Origin: Baffinella frigidus
Taxonomy: Eukaryota > Cryptophyceae > Cryptomonadales > Baffinellaceae
Length of the DNA: 14,423 nt
Assembly: GCA_026770585.1 (NCBI GenBank)
Contig: MU647240.1
Span: 55,462-69,884 of the forward strand
Direction of reading: 5' to 3'
The translations under genes were made by a program, and so were the position numbers. Shown here piece after piece: positions 1-6,239 of the stretch (position 1 is its first letter; every line of letters starts with the position of its first letter). The notes beneath the pieces are model-generated. The model was not told the DNA's origin and made no database searches. It was given only the letters and a program-made list of their open reading frames with translations.

Positions 1-30
1 GGGGGGGGGGGGGGTCTTATGAGCAAGTGT
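1..30. mobile_element. Remnant of a family A foldback element
   Basis: A run of 14 G followed by TCTTATGAGCAAG matches the inner right side of family A copies, where a G run leads into TTTCTTATGAGCGAG. The sequence then diverges and the usual GGTACCCCTGTA end is missing. The G run at the very edge could also reflect a difficult assembly position. Confidence 0.4.
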
Positions 31-37
31 TACTTCG

Positions 38-256
38 CCGGAAGGGCCTTACTGTCGACTAAGGTGTCACCATTTTCTGGAGGGACCTTACTGTTCTGTA
101 CAGGGGTACCTCGCTCATAAGAAAGCACACCACCCCTAGGACCAGCCTAGGGCCCTAGGCATAGGCCTACTGCAGAGTCCTAGGGGGTGTCGCTTTCTTA
201 TGAGCGAGGTACCCCTGTAAGGTGTCACTATTTTCTGGAGGGACCTGACTATTCAG
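38..256. repeat. 39-bp tandem repeat interrupted by an A element
   Basis: Units start TAAGGTGTCAC and end in a variant of GGAGGGACCTTACTGTTCTG. A partial unit lies at about 38-59, a full one at 60-98 and a full one at 218-256. The A element at 99-219 sits exactly at the boundary between the two full units, using the TA that starts the next unit. The unit 0/unit 1 boundary at position 60 serves as an unoccupied comparison. Confidence 0.75.
99..219. mobile_element. Family A foldback element (MITE-like), copy 1
   Basis: Terminal inverted repeats begin CAGGGGTACCTCGCTCATAA and end with the exact complement, flanked by TA on both sides. The interior carries a C-rich left arm, a G-rich right arm and a centre of CCTAGG and GGGCCCTAGG blocks, so the whole copy can fold into one hairpin. 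No coding capacity is visible. TA duplication and small size fit a non-autonomous Tc1/mariner-like element, but no transposase is present to confirm this. Confidence 0.85.
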
Positions 257-421
257 TAAGGTCCCAAATTAATTGCCACCTCCAGCAGCACCCTCACCAA
301 CTTATCACCACCTCTCGAAACACACAGATGCAGCGGCGTCTTTCCGTAGAGGCATTTCGCTGAAACATTGTAGCCCGCATCCAGCAACACCCTTGCCAAC
401 TGCTCATCACCCGGGTGCGGT
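253..421 (-). pseudogene. Ankyrin-repeat gene fragment
   Basis: Reading the minus strand from about 411 gives GDEQLARVLLDAG, a short linker, GKTPLHLCVSRGGDK, then LVRVLLEVAI. This is the second helix of one ankyrin repeat followed by most of the next, including the diagnostic TPLH turn. The frame stops at 253-255, just inside the last 39-bp repeat unit, so the fragment is cut off there. Upstream on the minus strand an A element (429-548) intervenes, and beyond it a fragment reading GVTLHTGL may be another decayed TPLH motif, but in a different frame. It reads as a broken relic of the same class of gene as the intact ankyrin gene at 4823-5742. Ankyrin repeats bind protein partners; no specific partner can be named. 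Confidence 0.7.
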
Positions 422-428
422 CTGAGGA

Positions 429-548
429 TACAAGGGTACCTCGCTCATAAGAAACCGCCCCCCCCTGGGACCACCATAGGGCCCTAGGCATGGTCCTACT
501 GTAGGGTCCTAGGCGGAGGCGGTTTCTTATGAGCGAGGTACCCCTGTA
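429..548. mobile_element. Family A element, copy 2
   Basis: A complete foldback copy flanked by TA, with one change at its left end (CAAGGGTACC). It sits between two pieces of ankyrin-like sequence and so probably broke an ankyrin gene copy. Its sub-terminal arm sequence (AAACCG on the left, CGGTTT on the right) differs from copy 1 (AAAGC and GCTTT) but is self-complementary in each copy. Confidence 0.85.
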
Positions 549-702
549 CAGCCCCGTGTGTAAAGTCACTCCGGCCATCCTACACGGAACTGTATCCCAA
601 GAGGGTGCTGCCCCTCCGACCCCCTCACACCGGATCTAACACCACGCGCACCACCTCGAAGGTCTGATGGTGTGAGCTATTGGAGCTATCGGAGCTATTG
701 AT

Positions 703-730
703 GGTTTCTTATGAGCAAGGTACCCCTGTA
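703..730. mobile_element. Solo right end of a family A element
   Basis: TTTCTTATGAGCAAGG followed by TACCCCTGTA matches the right terminal repeat with one change. No left end or interior precedes it; instead there is a short repeat of GAGCTATYG (about 677-700). The similar sequences GTCTGATGGTGTGA and CTCTGATGGCGTGA lie on either side. Confidence 0.7.
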
Positions 731-774
731 GCTCTGATGGCGTGATGGCAGGACTGGTCAAACCCCATGACTGG

Positions 775-924
775 TCAAACCCCACGCGGTCCCAGCAGCA
801 TGCGCAGGACTTCGGGGTCGAGGGCTCGGACGAGCGACGCCGCGCCCAGGCGGTCCTGCAGCCCCATGGCGAACGCGATGCTCCGTGCGCGCCGCGTCGC
901 CTCCGCCCGCACCACCGCCACCAC
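775..924 (-). pseudogene. Terminal exon of an ankyrin-type algal gene (fragment)
   Basis: On the minus strand a splice-acceptor-like CACCCCTAG at 925-933 is followed by 49 codons and a TGA. The peptide starts VVAVVRAEATRRAR, continues SIAFAMGLQDRLGAASLV and ends RALDPEVLRMLLGPRGV. From memory, tails with the pattern AFAMG-x-RLGA-x-S-x-LDP-x-x-RM occur at the C-terminus of many algal ankyrin-repeat proteins; this could not be checked here. The exon is intact, but no exon with ankyrin repeats is found just upstream. Instead there are two decayed copies of the same exon start (1156-1306). It may be the last exon of a live gene extending beyond what can be assembled by eye, or a relic. Confidence 0.55.
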
Positions 925-927
925 CTA

Positions 928-1281
928 GGGGTGTTGTCAACTTATCAGTCTCACCCGGGGTTGTTGTCAACTTATCAGACTGTCAACTTGTCTGTTTAAG
1001 TGGTTCCATGTCGATACAGACTTGTCAGCATGTGGCACGGTGGCCACTTCCCGCAGCAGCAGCAGCATCTGCGAACAAGAGGCCAAGGGGCGTCAGGGCC
1101 CACCTCCTGACACGTGAAAAAAAGAATGATACGTGCACGGGCCCGCCTCGGGTTCGTGCGTCGCCTCCGTTCGCAGCAGCGCCACCACCTAGGGTGGTCG
1201 TCAACTTATAAGTTTAACCTTGGGTTATTGTCAACTTATCAGACTGTCAACTTGTCAGTTTAAGTGGTTCCATATCGATGG
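928..1281. repeat. Duplicated intron-like sequence with GTTGTCAACTTATCAG motif
   Basis: A block of about 54 bp at 962-1015 recurs at 1228-1281 with few changes, and the 16-bp motif GTTGTCAACTTATCAG also occurs at 932-947 and, degenerate, near 1198. Each block lies on the upstream (minus-strand) side of an exon start that follows a CTAG acceptor. The arrangement suggests a tandemly duplicated intron-plus-exon unit of about 265 bp. Confidence 0.65.
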
Positions 1282-1306
1282 CCTCCGCCCGCAGCAGCGC
1301 CGCCAC
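1156..1306 (-). pseudogene. Two decayed copies of the 775-924 exon start
   Basis: At 1188 downward, following CTAG, the minus strand reads VVALLRTEAT before it diverges. At 1306 downward, following TAG, it reads VAALLRAEA before diverging. Both match VVAVVRAEAT at the start of the 775-924 exon. In the second copy the TAG belongs to the end of an inserted A element (1308 onward). Confidence 0.55.
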
Positions 1307-1307
1307 C

Positions 1308-1380
1308 TACAGGGGTACCTCGCTCATCAGAAACTGCCCCCTAGGACCGCCGTATGGCCCTAGGCATAGGCCTACTGGAG
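1308..1380. mobile_element. Family A element, left half only
   Basis: The left terminal repeat (TACAGGGGTACCTCGCTCAT, then CAGAAAC) and the interior up to GGCCTACTGGAGG are present. The right half is replaced by AT-rich sequence from about 1380. The element abuts the exon copy at 1306, and the TA used for insertion lies within the TAG acceptor of that copy. Confidence 0.75.
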
Positions 1381-1391
1381 GGGAAATTTAT

Positions 1392-1451
1392 TTATTTACG
1401 GCCAGGGGCCCCTACGTAGTAAAACTTATTTACGGCCAGGGGCCCCTACGT
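1392..1451. repeat. 34-bp tandem duplication
   Basis: TTATTTACGGCCAGGGGCCC followed by CTACGT occurs at 1392 and again at 1426, giving two units 34 bp apart. Each unit includes the palindrome GGGGCCCC. Confidence 0.7.
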
Positions 1452-1568
1452 GTTAAAATCCTACGCGTGGGGGGGGTCCGTCTACAAGAACGATCGGGAC
1501 ACTGAAACTGGACTTTTCGCAGCGCACGTGCCGAATCAGAAGATCGGATCTTGAGACTCAACGGATCT

Positions 1569-1686
1569 GTAGGGACGCACCGTTTCGCAGTTTGAAACAC
1601 GCGGCGCTTCGCGCTATGTAACACCTGGCGCTTCGTGCCAAGATGTAACAAACACGACGCTTCACGTCATGTTTTTTACATCTTGG
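1569..1686. repeat. Degenerate GGCGCTTCG repeat ending in a 22-bp hairpin
   Basis: Three related units, each a small potential stem (GGCGCTTCGCGC, TGGCGCTTCGTGCCA, GACGCTTCACGTC), are spaced about 28 bp apart with ATGTAACA-like linkers. The last part forms a larger hairpin with arms 1638-1659 and 1665-1686 (20 of 22 bases pair) around a 5-base loop. Function unknown; no RNA family recognised. Confidence 0.6.
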
Positions 1687-1709
1687 ATGGGCCACAGTGG
1701 TGTAGGTAC

Positions 1710-1747
1710 CGGGGTAATTTGCGGGGCGTGGGTAATTTGCGGGGCGA
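1710..1747. repeat. Short tandem repeat GGGTAATTTGCGGGGCG
   Basis: Two adjacent copies of GGGTAATTTGCGGGGCG, each about 17 bp, lie just upstream of the A element at 1789. No gene is associated. Confidence 0.6.
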
Positions 1748-1788
1748 GGTTGCATGAGCGCTGAGCCGCACAACCACGCGAGGGAACC

Positions 1789-1909
1789 TACAGGGGTACC
1801 TCGCTCATAAGAAACCGCCCCACCCTAGGACCCTATAGTAGAACCATGCCTAGGTTCCTATGGTGGTCCTAGGGGGGGTGCTGTTTCTTATGAGCGAGGT
1901 ACCCCTGTA
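1789..1909. mobile_element. Family A element, copy at 1789
   Basis: Complete copy with both terminal repeats exact and TA on each side. The centre reads CCTAGGACC, CTATAGTAG, CATGCCTAGG, a variant of the usual core. It lies in sequence with no gene. Confidence 0.85.
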
Positions 1910-1994
1910 GCGGTCAACTAAGTCACGTCTCTTGATAAAATATCTATATCAGAAGCCGTCCATCTTAACTATTTTCGGCACACATCGAAGAAAT

Positions 1995-2098
1995 TATCCC
2001 TCAAGTGGCGGACGGGCGAATATTCGCCCTAACTCGCCCTAGGCAGGTCCTAGGGCCCTACCGTAGGGCGTATGAGCCTACTCGCCACTTAAGGGATA
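1995..2098. mobile_element. Family B foldback element, copy 1
   Basis: The ends are TATCCCTCAAGTGGCG and CGCCACTTAAGGGATA, inverted repeats including TA on each side. Near the left end is the perfect palindrome GGGCGAATATTCGCCC. The rest contains CCTAGGCAGGTCCTAGGGCC and CTACCGTAGGG, blocks also seen in family A. Length 104 bp, no coding potential. Confidence 0.8.
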
Positions 2099-2100
2099 AG

Positions 2101-2195
2101 CTCTCAATGCACAGAATGGCTGAAACGCCCTTAGAAATCCGAGATACGTTTTATTGAGGGACTCAACGAAGTTTCGTTCTCGATTCTGAACCTGG
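2101..2195. repeat. Diverged dispersed repeat, copy 1
   Basis: The stretch from CTCAATGCACAGAATGGCTG through the sequence ending CTGAACCTGGG aligns loosely with about 2708-2805 (CTCTCAGAATGGCTGCACCG through CATACCTGG). Similarity is clear at AGAATGGCTG, CCTT and TCTGAA and weak between. It is an old repeat of unknown type; a related stretch may lie near 4780-4850. Confidence 0.4.
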
Positions 2196-2244
2196 GCATT
2201 TGACATGTTCCCAGCTCGCGAGCAAGCGGAAGTGGTGCAGGATC

Positions 2245-2246
<2 letters not shown>

Positions 2247-2276
<30 letters not shown>

Positions 2277-2340
2277 AAGAGAGGGAGAGAGCGAGAGAGA
2301 GAGAGAGCGAGAGAGGGAGAGAGGGAGAGAGAGAGAGAGG
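2247..2340. repeat. GA microsatellite
   Basis: An almost uninterrupted (GA)n tract with occasional GGGA and GCGA. Arginine-glutamate or serine-leucine runs can be read through it in several frames, but these are microsatellite translations, not genes. GCGGAAGTGGTGCAGGAT occurs just before it (2226) and again at about 2549. Confidence 0.9.
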
Positions 2341-2434
2341 GTGAACGCGAGAGGGTGGCAGAGAAAGGGTTGCAGGTTTGCAGGGGATTGAATCGCACAG
2401 GGTGAGCTCTATGACATGTAGCCGACTGCATGCA

Positions 2435-2545
2435 ACACACAGCGGGCTACGCAGGGATTTTCGGGCACTCAATGCCCGAGTTTCCGTTACATTATTCGTA
2501 GGAACCCCCCTATGCCCCTACGGGTTGCCTACCGTAGGGTCCTCG
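2435..2545 (+). mobile_element. Family C element, truncated copy
   Basis: The left end ACACACAGCGGGCTACG, then GCAGGGATTTTCGGGCAC, matches the complete C copy at 9970. The internal stem CGGGCACTCAATGCCCG and the core CCCTACGGG-TTG-CCTACCGTAGG are present. The right terminal repeat is absent; the sequence ends in CTCGAGAGCGG. Confidence 0.7.
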
Positions 2546-2614
2546 AGAGCGGAAGTGGTGCAGGATTGTTTCCGGACTTGGTCGCGTCCAAAGACCCCAC
2601 TTCGCAGAGATTTT

Positions 2615-2704
2615 GAGCTCTCCATGTACAGAATGTGTAGCTCTCCATGCTCTCCATGTACATAATGTGTACATGGAGAGCTCACATTCTGTACATGGAG
2701 AGCT
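2615..2704. repeat. Long hairpin built from CTCTCCATGTACA
   Basis: The left arm carries GAGCTCTCCATGTACAGAAT and then TAGCTCTCCATG and CTCTCCATGTACA. The right arm is the reverse complement, with a loop TAATG at 2663-2667. The left arm has one extra 9-base CTCTCCATG, so the outer arms pair only if this bulges. The arms are nearly identical, implying recent formation or homogenisation. Confidence 0.8.
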
Positions 2705-2707
2705 TAC

Positions 2708-3003
2708 AATCTCTCAGAATGGCTGCACCGTCCTTCTGAATCTGAGGTAAATGTTATGAGAGGATCCAATGAAACTGGTTCAGGATTTTTTCATACCTGG
2801 AAGTGTCGAAAGACGCGAGCAAGATCCCGAGGCGTCTTCCCCCTGTCACACAGAAACCTTTAATTTCGGACCAAGACAGATCATGTCCCACTATCTTAGG
2901 CTTCCGACGCCAAAGATAAGGATGTATATGCTATTTTAGGCATACAATGATGCTATCTTACGCCTTTTCATGTGGACAGATTCTGGTATGTTCCGAGATG
3001 ACA
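2708..3003. repeat. Diverged dispersed repeat, copy related to 3920-4150
   Basis: Sequence from about 2780 (CAGGATTTTTTCATACCTGG), and clearly from TTAATTTCGGACCAAG at about 2860 to TTCCGAGATGACAT at 3003, aligns with 3920-4150, where the matching parts are TAATTTCGGAACAAGG, GATGCTATCTTACGCC and ACAGATTCTGGTAGG. The two copies lie about 1.15 kb apart in the same direction. No open reading frame is shared, so this is probably an old non-coding duplication. Confidence 0.6.
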
Positions 3004-3360
3004 TTAGTCCACTGCGACTCCGGAGATTTTGCAAAAGTCAACACCCCCACAAATCTGTCAACTTGAGAAACGAGATACACGTTCGGTGTACTTCGACTTT
3101 CGATTTTCGCCTTGAGTTGACTAATACAAACACTTTGCCCTAGCAGTGTAGTCTCCCCCCTGTCCTATTTGAAAAACAATCCGCACCCGGAGGGGGAAGT
3201 CCCTTAGCTTTTAAAGGCCCAGGGTTTTAAGACTTGTACAGGGCTATTATAGACTCCCTGTACAATCCTTTTAGAATTCTTCACGTCCTGGGTAGGGCCA
3301 CGTTTTTGGACCATTATTTCATTCACAACTGGAGCCGTCTATGAGAATCGGCGCACGTGA
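3004..3360. other. No gene seen; one short hairpin
   Basis: I see no coding signal here. The only structure is the inverted repeat TTGTACAGGG / CCCTGTACAA (3234-3265) around a 12-base loop. Copies of GTCAAC near 3037 and 3057 resemble the motif in the 928-1281 repeat but are too short to mean much. Confidence 0.6.
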
Positions 3361-3465
3361 TCCCCTACAATGCACCAGATAGGGTAACGGCCCACCATCA
3401 TGACCCCTACAATGCACCAGATAGGGTAACGGCCCACCATGATGACCCCTACAATGCACCAGATG
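3361..3465. repeat. 42-bp tandem repeat, about 2.5 copies
   Basis: Units begin CCCCTACAATGCACCAGAT at 3362, 3404 and 3446. The first two continue AGGGTAACGGCCCACCAT and differ only at CATCATG versus CATGATG; the third stops after CCAGAT. The low divergence suggests recent expansion. The unit is a multiple of three and is open on the minus strand, but nothing else supports a gene. Confidence 0.9.
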
Positions 3466-3919
3466 TCATGTGCTGACAAAAGGAAAAATTGCGAAGGGTC
3501 ACGACCCCGAAATAGAACAGTCACCTGGTCACGTTTGGTGCAAGCTAAGAAGGTCATATGAGACCAACGCGCCTGGTCTTGTCCCGTTTATTATTCTTTT
3601 ACATCCCCGACCGGTGCGAGATCGCGGTGGCCCCCCTTCATCATGTCTCCGAGAGGACGTGTTGATTCACGTATTATGCGTATGTGGGTGGAGCCATTGG
3701 ATTCTCGGGGACTCCCGGCCCCGGGCGCGGTTCAGGAATTGCTTTTAAAATCGTTTTAGTGCTGACAAGTCCCCCTTTAATGAGGGGCTCAATTTGCTCG
3801 CTAACGTTTTAAGCTTTCGGCATGACCACGCCAGGTCAGAGGTCGATTTTTCATTTTACCACACGATGTTCGAGTAAAGTCGATTCTACCCGGGAAGCAC
3901 GCCAAAAGTGTCGGGAATT
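3466..3919. other. No recognisable gene or element
   Basis: Mixed-composition sequence. A 92-codon frame (3470-3748, plus) runs through it, but it lacks a recognisable domain and sits among non-coding repeats, so I do not call it. Confidence 0.5.
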
Positions 3920-4150
3920 GGAGCTCTTTACCGCAGGAATTTTAAAAAATATGTACCCGGATAAGCCATCTATTCACTTTTAGCGCGGACGAGGGTGTAT
4001 GCCAATCTAATTTCGGAACAAGGCAGAATCCGTCCCGCTTTCGTAGGCTCCCCACGCGGAAGGTAAGGGTATACATGCTATTTAAGGCATCACATGATGC
4101 TATCTTACGCCGTTGCATCAGAACAGATTCTGGTAGGTTCCGAGATGAAA
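3920..4150. repeat. Second copy of the 2780-3003 dispersed repeat
   Basis: Partner of the repeat described at 2708-3003. The best-conserved part is 4007-4150. Adjacent downstream sequence switches to ankyrin-like coding relics. Confidence 0.6.
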
Positions 4151-4159
4151 TCGCACTTA

Positions 4160-4395
4160 TGCCCTGGCGCAGACCTGGCGTACTCCAACTCTCCGTCCGC
4201 CCCCGCTGCCAGCAGCATCGCCGCCCTCAAAGTGGGAGCAAATCGTCTTTTTTAGTCGCTTGGTTTGCACCAGAGGTCGTCGGAAACCGACGACCTTCAG
4301 TGCAAACCAAGGGGATTGGAAAAGGCGCGGACCTGCCGTCCTTCAACTCTCCATCTGCCCCCGCTGTCAGAAGTAGCCTCGCCGCCCCCACGTGC
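4160..4395 (-). pseudogene. Ankyrin gene relic with an internal duplication
   Basis: The minus strand of about 4328-4385 reads AARLLLTAGADGELKDGRSAP, and about 4170-4232 reads LRAAMLLAAGADGELEYARSAP. Both have the second-helix pattern of an ankyrin repeat (LL-x-AGAD) followed by the same non-ankyrin tail. The DNA copies are 158 bp apart (CTCCAACTCTCCGTCCGCCC and TTCAACTCTCCATCTGCCC). A hairpin (4259-4311) lies between them. No continuous reading frame links them, so this is a decayed duplicate of an ankyrin exon. It lies next to the intact ankyrin gene on the same strand and may be a relic of a local gene cluster. Confidence 0.5.
4259..4311. repeat. 25-bp-stem hairpin
   Basis: Arms 4259-4283 (starting CTTGGTTTGCAC, ending GGTCGTCGG) and 4287-4311 pair at 22 of 25 positions around a 3-base AAA loop. 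The three unpaired bases are consecutive in the middle of the stem. The shape resembles a very small foldback element or a small-RNA precursor; nothing in the sequence decides between them. Confidence 0.75.
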
Positions 4396-4408
4396 CCCCC
4401 ACCCGCTG

Positions 4409-4667
4409 CTTAAGGTTTAGGGGTTAGCGTTTAGGGGGTAAGGGTTAGGGGTTAGGGTTTGGGGTTTAAGGTTTGGGGTTTGGGGTTTGGGGTTTGGGGT
4501 TTAGGGTTTAGGGTTTAGGGTTTGGGGTGTAGGGTTTAGGTTGTAGGGTGTAGGGTGCAGGGTTTAGGGTTGAGGGTTGAGGGTGTAGGGTGTAGGGTGT
4601 AGGGTGTAGGGTGCAGGGTGTAGGGTGCAGGGTGTAGGGTGTAGGGGGTAAGGTTTAGGGTTTGCGG
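4409..4667 (+). repeat. Interstitial telomere-like array, G-rich strand forward
   Basis: Some 260 bp of degenerate heptamers: TTTAGGG, TTTGGGG, TGTAGGG, TGCAGGG. The plant/algal telomere unit is TTTAGGG. The mixture of variants shows this is an internal, mutated array rather than a working chromosome end. It ends just before the 3' side of the ankyrin gene at 4823. Confidence 0.85.
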
Positions 4668-4822
4668 AATTCCCACAGTAGGGCTAGTCTGTCTTTGAAG
4701 GAGAGAAGAAACGTCTGCATACCCGCGAGGGGCATCGTGCGGCTCTCGAGTCATCTCAGATGTTTTCAAAATGTTCAGTTCCAGAATCTGGACCTGGTTC
4801 AGGTAAAAATATTTTCAACCCT

Positions 4823-5742
4823 TCAAGATGTTCCCGTCCCGCTCGAGAGCGGACTTCTGGATCGTTCTTCGGGATCGTTCGGGGAACTCCTCTGACCTGC
4901 TGCATGCAGCGGCGTCGCTCCTAACGCGTCAGCCGTCGCCACGTCCGCCCCCGCCTCCAGCAGCACCCTCATCAGCTTCTCATCGCCATTCCCCGCCGCC
5001 CAATTCAGCGGCGTCCTTCCGTCGTCATCCAAAACCTCCACGTGCGCCCCCGCCTCGAGGAGCACCGTCGCTGAACCGCTGTCGCTGTCGACGTTGGCGC
5101 AGTGGAGGGGCGTCTGGCCTTGCAGGGCGTCCTTTGCAGCCACGTCAGCCCCAGCGGCCAGAAGCACCCGCGCCACCGCTGTGTGCCCCAACGACACCGC
5201 GACGTGGAGAGCTGTCCAGCCGTTGTTCTCAGCCTGCGCCCCCACGTCCGAACCCGCGTCCACCAGTACCTTGGCTAAGCCCCCATGGCCATGCAGCGCA
5301 GCAAAAAACAGCGCTGTCCACCCACCGTCGGTCTTTGCCAGCACATCCGCCCCTGCATCCAGCAGCAGTTGGAAGGTGACCGAATCCCCTCGCACCATTG
5401 ACCAGTGCAGGGGGGTAGCGCCATCATGGTCCTTTTCCGCGACGTCTGCCCCCATCTCTATCAGCGCTTTCACCACCGTGTCCCGACTCGTGAACGCAGC
5501 CCAGTGCAGGCAAGTTCGCCCTTTCTCATCTGTGGCCCTGAAATTCGCACCTCCCGCCGCCAGCCTCCTCACCTCCGCAGCATCACCTGCTTGCCGGAGG
5601 CTTCGTCAGCGTGCTGCCTCACCGGGTCTGTCTTTGGCGCAGCAGTCAAGTGGGGTTCAGGGTCGGTAGGGTATAGGGGTAGGGTTTGAGGGGTAGGTGA
5701 GATCTCACCCCGGAGGGCCGCTGTGAGCAGAGCCTGGGCCAT
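4823..5742 (-). CDS. Ankyrin-repeat protein, two exons (265 aa)
   Basis: Exon 1 runs 5742-5709 and starts at an ATG in a favourable context (GAGATGG), encoding MAQALLTAALR plus one base. A GTGAG donor at 5708 and a CAG acceptor ending at 5587 bound a 122-base intron; joining them gives MAQALLTAALRGDAAEVRRL in frame. Without splicing the exon 1 frame does not match exon 2. Exon 2 (5586-4823) carries six ankyrin repeats at about residues 34-63, 67-96, 99-129, 134-163, 168-197 and 201-230, with motifs such as GRTCLHWAA, GATPLHWS, GWTALHVA and GRTPLNWAA, then a seventh cut short at GATPLHAA (residue 241). From there a low-complexity tail runs to the stop, or a donor (G-GTCAGA at 4896) may lead to an exon not identified. 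Ankyrin repeats are protein-binding scaffolds, and the partner is unknown. Exon 1 has a tandem duplicate upstream (5905-5938). Confidence 0.75.
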
Positions 5743-5967
5743 CTCTTCAACCGTGGCGGAGAACGCGGCGCACGCAACTGGCTCTGTGAGGCAGAGAGAG
5801 CAGGGAGCAGGCAACCGGCTCTAGTGGGGTTCACGGTCGGTAGGGTGTAGGTGTTAGGGTTTTAGGGTGACGGGGTGTAGGGTTATGGGTAGGTGGTGCC
5901 TCACCCCTCAGCGCCGCTGTGAGCAGAGCCTGGGCCATCTCTTGAACCTTGCGGAGAACACCGGCGC
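5649..5967 (-). repeat. Tandem duplication of the ankyrin first exon and part of its intron
   Basis: Two units, about 5649-5773 and 5823-5967, share the starting sequence AGTGGGGTTCA, a TAGGG-rich stretch and the first exon. The second ATG lies at 5938; its exon (5938-5905) encodes MAQALLTAALR and ends in a GTGAG donor at 5904, as in the first copy. The ATGs are 196 bp apart. The upstream copy could act as an alternative first exon joining the same acceptor at 5587, or be an inert duplicate. Confidence 0.7.
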
Positions 5968-6239
5968 AAAAACGAGTGAGTGTGACAGGCAAAATCCGTG
6001 ATAAGTGAACGGGGGGTCTTGCTCCGTTCTTGCGGCGTGGCCATCGCATATCGCAAAGAGAAGACATTATTGACGACCCGGTAGCATTCATGAGCGCCAC
6101 CCCGCCTGCGCGACTCCCGAGCCTCGCCCAAAGTCGCAGCCTTGCCCACAACATCACCACGAACAACATCACCACAAGTCACCATCCCGACGAGTCACCG
6201 TCCGACGGCCGGTTGGGGTGTAATTCCTTTCGTGAATCA
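5968..6239. promoter_or_regulatory. Intergenic region between divergent genes
   Basis: The ankyrin gene (minus) and the SAM-domain gene (plus) start on either side of this segment, so it probably holds both promoters. I see no TATA box. The short direct repeat ACAACATCACCAC occurs twice near 6148-6175. The plus frame stays open upstream of 6240 to 6030, which leaves room for a longer N-terminus, but the signal peptide argues for 6240. Confidence 0.4.

Noticed and set aside
429-548. The A copy at 429 as an intron that restores the ankyrin frame
   Set aside because: Trying GTACCT as donor and CCTCAG as acceptor did not join the two ankyrin-like frames, so a simple disrupting insertion is more likely.
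3470-3748. 92-codon plus-strand frame
   Set aside because: No domain, signal or splice context; it begins inside a region of non-coding repeats.
4828-5669. Plus-strand frames of 183 and 191 codons opposite the ankyrin gene
   Set aside because: They are proline/alanine-rich shadows of the GC-rich ankyrin exon on the other strand, without recognisable domains.
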